Below the pieces are notes generated by a model. The model made no database searches and was not told where the DNA came from. It saw nothing but the letters and a program-made list of their open reading frames with translations. A stretch of DNA of 64,000 bases from Cellulosimicrobium arenosum. Lineage in GTDB: Bacteria > Actinomycetota > Actinomycetes > Actinomycetales > Cellulomonadaceae. Shown in pieces: positions 61,234-64,000 of this stretch (position 1 is its first letter; each line of letters opens with the position of its first letter). The stretch is taken from positions 61,329 through 125,328 of the forward strand of contig NZ_JACYHB010000013.1 in NCBI RefSeq assembly GCF_014837295.1. Reading direction: 5' to 3'. The position numbers were made by a program, and so were the translations under genes.

Positions 61234-61761
61234 ATGACGGTTGCTGCGGGAAACCAGTCCCGAGGAGAGATCGCTCCGGGGACGCGGGACGACGACGCGG
61301 CGTCGGCCACCCTCGCGTCCGTCGAGCTCGAGGTGGCCCAGCTCCTGCGCCGGGCAGAGCGGACCCACGCGTCGGGTGAGCCGACCGGAGCGCGCCGGAC
61401 GGGGCTCGACCGGTCGGGCTACCTCCTCCTCCACGCCCTCGGCACCCACGGGCCGCAGCACATCAACGCCCTGGCAGCCCGCCTGGGCCTCGACGCGTCG
61501 ACCGTGACGCGCCAGGTCGTCGCCCTCGAGAAGGCGGGCCGGGTCCGCCGCACGCGCGATCCCGACGACGGTCGCGCCGTCGTCGTCGAGCCCACGGAGG
61601 GGGGCCTCCTCCAGCTCACCGAGCACCGCTCCGCCCGGGCCGACCTCTACTCCGACGTGCTCCGCGACTGGTCACGCCTCGACCGTGCGCTCCTCGCCGA
61701 GCTCCTCGCCCGGCTCAACGAGGGCCTCGACGACTACCGGCGCCGCCGCGACACCGACTGA
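61234..61761 (+). CDS. MarR-family repressor
   Basis: 175-residue winged-helix regulator. The HTH region GPQHINALAARLGLDASTVTRQVVALEKAG and the wing VRRTRDPDDGRAVVVEPTEGG are typical, with dimerisation helices at both ends. ATG at 61234 has no ribosome site and is six bases after the TAAGAT, so leaderless. The palindromes at 61194-61230 are the expected binding sites. Likely controls the divergent MFS pump; the ligand is unknown. Confidence 0.92.
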   Translation: MTVAAGNQSRGEIAPGTRDDDAASATLASVELEVAQLLRRAERTHASGEPTGARRTGLDRSGYLLLHALGTHGPQHINALAARLGLDASTVTRQVVALEKAGRVRRTRDPDDGRAVVVEPTEGGLLQLTEHRSARADLYSDVLRDWSRLDRALLAELLARLNEGLDDYRRRRDTD

Positions 61762-61787
61762 GGCGACCCGGCACCAGCTCGTACCAG

Positions 61788-61878
61788 GGTCAGGAGGCCA
61801 GGCAGTGCCCGCTGGCGCGGGCCAGAGGGCCGGCAGCGCCCACCGGCGGGTCAGGGGGCCGGCAGCGCCCACCGGATC
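61788..61878. repeat. Three imperfect 29-32-bp tandem repeats
   Basis: Copies begin at about 61788, 61820 and 61849 with GG(T/C)CAG and a shared core GGCCGGCAGCGCCCACCGG; the 20-base core is identical in the last two (61827-61846 and 61856-61875). The last copy encodes the C-terminus of the MpaB-like protein, so the array looks like an extension of the gene's 3' end by slippage. Confidence 0.7.
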
Positions 61879-62696
61879 GCGCGCGTGACGAGTCCGCCCG
61901 ACGACCGCGCGAGCCGCGGCGGGACGAGGCGGACGTCGGGCATCTCCGCGCGCGCCCACGCGGGCAGCGACGCGCGCGCGGCAGCCGCCAGGCCGGCGTA
62001 GAACGGGCGCACCGCGTACGGCAGCGGCGGCTCGAGGAGGAGGAAGTGCGCGGCGTCGCGCGCCTGCGGCGTCATCGTCAGCTCGCCCCGGTAGTCACGG
62101 ATCGCCTGGTCCAGCGCGGCGCGGGTGCGCGGCACGGCGACCACTCCCAGCCGCTGCCCGACGTCGCCCGCCTGCGCCACGTACTCGTCGCACCCCGCGG
62201 CGTCGAGCGGCCGCGCCCCGTACGTCTGGTGCGCGACCAGGAAGCTCTGCGTCTCGGCGACGTGGACCCACCGGAGCAGCTCGGGGTCGGAGGCGGCGTA
62301 CGGGCGGCCGTCCGGAGCCCGCCCCCGCACGCGCTCGTGCACGGCGCGCACGACGTCGACGGCATGCTGTGCGTCGTCGACCGTCGCGAACGTGGTGGTG
62401 GCGATGAAGGTGGACGTCCGTTGCAACCGTCCCCACGGGTCGCCCCGGTAGCCGGAGTGCGCGGCGACGCCGGCCATCGCGAGCGGGTGGAGGCTCTGCA
62501 GGAGCAGGGCCCGCAGCCCTCCGACGAACATCGACGCGTCGCCGTGGACGCGCTGGATCGGGGAGCCCGCGGCGAACCATCGGGGTCCGGGCGCCCGGTG
62601 GATCCGGGCGCGCACGGCGGTCGCGTCCGGACCGGCGACGCGCGCGAGGATCGCTCCCCCCGCTGAGCTGCGCGCTCGTGTGACGCCCATGGCCAT
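61851..62696 (-). CDS. MpaB-like oxygenase (DUF2236)
   Basis: 281-residue protein of the oxygenase MpaB/latex-clearing (DUF2236) family. Features: VHGDASMFVGGLRALLLQSLHPLAMAGVAAHS, RLQRTSTFIATTTFATVDDA, LRWVHVAETQSFLVA, and PPLPYAVRPFYAGLAAAARASLPAW; His and Tyr/Asp in the first and third segments match the haem-environment positions in family members, whose activities range from rubber cleavage to mycophenolic-acid side-chain oxidation. ATG at 62696 (ATG at 62690 also possible). No signal peptide. Its gene is divergent from the ArsR-type regulator, 129 bases away, and may be its target. Confidence 0.85.
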   Translation of the reverse strand: MAMGVTRARSSAGGAILARVAGPDATAVRARIHRAPGPRWFAAGSPIQRVHGDASMFVGGLRALLLQSLHPLAMAGVAAHSGYRGDPWGRLQRTSTFIATTTFATVDDAQHAVDVVRAVHERVRGRAPDGRPYAASDPELLRWVHVAETQSFLVAHQTYGARPLDAAGCDEYVAQAGDVGQRLGVVAVPRTRAALDQAIRDYRGELTMTPQARDAAHFLLLEPPLPYAVRPFYAGLAAAARASLPAWARAEMPDVRLVPPRLARSSGGLVTRAIRWALPAP

Positions 62697-62763
62697 GCGC
62701 CGATCGTGCCACCCCGCGCGCGACCCGCACCTCCACCCCGTCGCGCGGCGCCGTGGGCGATTC

Positions 62764-62807
62764 GCAAAGAACTGTCTGCAAAGACTCCCTTGCAAAGATG
62801 TCTTTGC
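62764..62807. promoter_or_regulatory. GCAAAGA ladder and palindrome (ArsR-type operator)
   Basis: GCAAAGA begins at 62764, 62778 and 62792, a 14-base spacing; the last copy pairs with TCTTTGC (62801-62807) as GCAAAGA-TG-TCTTTGC. The array lies between the MpaB-like and ArsR-type genes and overlaps the latter's -35. Confidence 0.8.
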
Positions 62808-62818
62808 GTGTCTAGAGT
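62790..62818 (+). promoter_or_regulatory. Leaderless promoter of the ArsR-type gene
   Basis: TTGCAA (62790-62795), 17-base spacer, TAGAGT (62813-62818); the ATG at 62826 is seven bases further on, so transcription would start at or next to it. The operator palindrome overlaps the -35. Confidence 0.7.
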
Positions 62819-62825
62819 GACCTGC

Positions 62826-63443
62826 ATGAGCACCGACGACACGGCCGGACCGGGCCGGGAGAAGCCCTCGGAGCGGATCCTCGGGCCGGCGCAGCTCAAG
62901 GCGCTCGCACACCCGCTGCGCATCGAGATCCTCGAGCAGCTGACGGCCCACGGCGCACTCACCGCGAGCGGGCTCGCCGAGCTCGTCGGCGAGTCCAGCG
63001 GCTCGACCAGCTACCACCTGCGTCAGCTGGCCAGGCACGGCTTCGTCCGGGACGTCCCGGGCCGGGGGACGGCGCGCGAACGATGGTGGGAACGCAACCC
63101 GGGCGGGTTCGTGGTCAGCCTGCCGGACGACCCGGACGACGTGGCGAGCGTCGCCACGACCCAGACCGTCAACCGCGAGTTCGAGCGGGCACGCGCGCGC
63201 CGGATCCTCGCCCTGATCGAGAACCCGACCAGCGTCGGCCGCGAGTGGCTCGACGTGACGCGCTTCCAGACGACGAACCTCTGGCTGACGACGGACCAGG
63301 CGGCAGAGGTGACCACCGCGTGGGACCGCTTCTCCGAGGTCCTCGACCGCTACTCGAACCAGCAGGATCACCCGGGCGCACGTCCCGTACAGGTCCACTT
63401 CAACCTCTTTCCCCTCGTCGAAGGCAAGGAGAACCCGTCATGA
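62826..63443 (+). CDS. ArsR-type winged-helix regulator
   Basis: 205-residue HTH_20-type regulator: LGPAQLKALAHPLRIEILEQL, then SGLAELVGESSGSTSYHLRQLARHGFVRDV as the DNA-binding helices and wing. The C-terminal half (DVTRFQTTNLWLTTDQAAEVTTAWDRFSEVLDRY) is a helical domain of the same family, like regulators of transporters and efflux genes. ATG at 62826, predicted leaderless. It overlaps the following small gene by ATGA. Candidate operator: GCAAAGA ladder upstream. Metal-binding Cys residues are absent. Confidence 0.9.
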   Translation: MSTDDTAGPGREKPSERILGPAQLKALAHPLRIEILEQLTAHGALTASGLAELVGESSGSTSYHLRQLARHGFVRDVPGRGTARERWWERNPGGFVVSLPDDPDDVASVATTQTVNREFERARARRILALIENPTSVGREWLDVTRFQTTNLWLTTDQAAEVTTAWDRFSEVLDRYSNQQDHPGARPVQVHFNLFPLVEGKENPS

Positions 63444-63682
63444 GCGCCTACTCCCCCACCCTGGGGCGCACGACCGAGATGCACGGCCTCGACCGCCTCC
63501 TGGTCCGGCTGGGCACGAACCTCACCACGCTCGGGCACCGCCGAGCCGCGGCGCGCTCCGCCGTGCTCGCCTCCGGGCGAGAGCGCCCGCACGCGTCGCG
63601 CGCCACCCGTGGCGTCTGGTCCCAGCACCTCGAGCGCGAGCGCGACAACAGCGCGCAGCACCACCCGCTGCTCCTGCGCTGA
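63440..63682 (+). CDS. Small basic protein coupled to the regulator
   Basis: 80-residue protein starting at ATG 63440, overlapping the regulator stop by four bases, so probably co-translated. It is rich in Arg, Ala, Leu and His (MHGLDRLLVRLGTNLTTLGHRRAAARSAV) with no recognised domain, no membrane span and no Cys. It may be a small accessory or regulatory protein; the coupling argues that it is real. Function unknown. Confidence 0.6.
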   Translation: MSAYSPTLGRTTEMHGLDRLLVRLGTNLTTLGHRRAAARSAVLASGRERPHASRATRGVWSQHLERERDNSAQHHPLLLR

Positions 63683-63830
63683 CGACTCCGGAGGGGACCT
63701 CTCCCCATCGGTCGATCCGCTGCGTCGCCGGCCCGTGACCTATCCTCGTTGCGGCGACCGGCCCGCGCTCGAGACCACCCGACAGCACCGCCCCGGCCGA
63801 TCGTCGACCAGTCGATCCGGGGGATCACCA

Positions 63831-64000
63831 GTGCACCTGATGTCACGCCTGAACGAGAACCGCCGCGCCGTCGCGTCGGTGGGCACCGTGACCGCGTTCG
63901 CGGTGGCGTTGGTCGGGTTCGCGGTGTTCTACGAGGGTGAGGCGACGGCGGACGTCGAGCTGAACGACTCGGGTGTGTGGGTGACGAAGACGTCGGCCGG
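63831..64000 (+). CDS. N-terminus of a large exported/membrane-anchored protein (partial)
   Basis: The open frame runs off the window edge without a stop. I chose GTG at 63831, with CGGGGGATCACCA before it; ATG at 63840 is in frame three codons on. After a basic start (SRLNENRRAVAS) comes one membrane span or signal (VGTVTAFAVALVGFAVFYEG) and an extracytoplasmic part starting ADVELNDSGVWVTKTSA. This DVELND-GVWVT pattern is seen at the start of long actinobacterial surface proteins with repeated Ig-like or fibronectin-like domains; only 56 residues are visible, so that is tentative. Confidence 0.6.
   Translation, partial: MHLMSRLNENRRAVASVGTVTAFAVALVGFAVFYEGEATADVELNDSGVWVTKTSA

Noticed and set aside
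1..64000. CRISPR arrays, tRNA genes, rRNA, transposases, phage genes
   Set aside because: None seen: no evenly spaced repeats with variable spacers, no cloverleaf candidates noticed, no transposase or integrase proteins among the reading frames.

Overview
The window is chromosomal DNA from a very GC-rich actinobacterium. The likely group is a cellulolytic or soil member of the Micrococcales (Cellulomonadaceae or Promicromonosporaceae type, for example Cellulomonas or Cellulosimicrobium). The evidence is a CebR-type cellobiose locus with its characteristic operator sequence, mycothiol metabolism (Mca), a coproporphyrin-dependent haem pathway (HemQ with an iron-sulfur-type ferrochelatase), a PdtaS-type kinase, several actinobacterial DUF families (DUF2505, DUF4307, DUF5997, DUF5701), GTG starts and probable leaderless transcripts. 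Genus assignment is inference. No rRNA, tRNA, insertion sequence, prophage or CRISPR array was seen.

Layout. 1-1869: truncated pdtaS-like kinase and a divergent DUF2505 gene. 2022-8349: cellobiose/beta-glucoside operon (binding lipoprotein, two permeases, GH1 beta-glucosidase, LacI/CebR regulator) behind three CebR-like operators. 8300-15135: amino-acid and redox metabolism (bifunctional PutA, aldo/keto reductase, glutamate dehydrogenase) and a TspO-like membrane protein. 15349-17508: secreted amidase with two C-terminal tandem repeats. 17679-21091: hemQ, ferrochelatase and a secreted alkaline phosphatase. 21171-28046: a second sugar ABC system with a GH13 alpha-glucosidase and its LacI regulator. 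28182-34591: stand-alone ATPase, glycerate kinase, Z-isoprenyl diphosphate synthase, hemolysin III family protein, nitrilase-fold amidase and mca. 34744-38515: DUF4307, greA, ilvA and an AI-2E-family transporter. 38672-39324: an SDR gene broken by an internal deletion. 39488-44778: msrA, a second aldo/keto reductase, a CPBP-like membrane protein, an ArsR/SRPBCC pair and a divergent pair made of an HTH-less LysR effector domain and DUF5997. 44795-52315: SelW-like protein, DUF2252, rRNA methyltransferase-like protein, FKBP, hydrolase/TetR pair, DUF5701, two membrane proteins. 52594-61761: ABC exporter plus two-component system, RND pump, MFS pump and MarR repressor. 61851-64000: MpaB-like oxygenase, ArsR-type regulator with a small partner, and the start of an exported protein.

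How it works together. The two sugar systems import beta- and alpha-glucosides and pair each importer with a cytoplasmic glycosidase. Neither encodes its own ATPase, so a shared MsiK-type ATPase elsewhere is expected. Both carry a strong hairpin just after the binding-protein gene, which would favour binding-protein expression. The 52.6-61.8 kb block looks like an envelope-stress or drug-efflux region. A recurring theme is small repressor genes whose -10 element lies only 6-8 bases before the start codon, with inverted repeats over or next to the promoter; these appear to be leaderless and autoregulated.

Nothing here is a clearly new multi-gene system. The most unusual items are the split LysR-like/DUF5997 pair, the four-copy 10-bp TGCGCA array upstream of the alpha-glucosidase, the three-operator CebR control region, the 14-bp ladder of ArsR-type sites at 62.76 kb, and the amidase carrying surface-type repeats.
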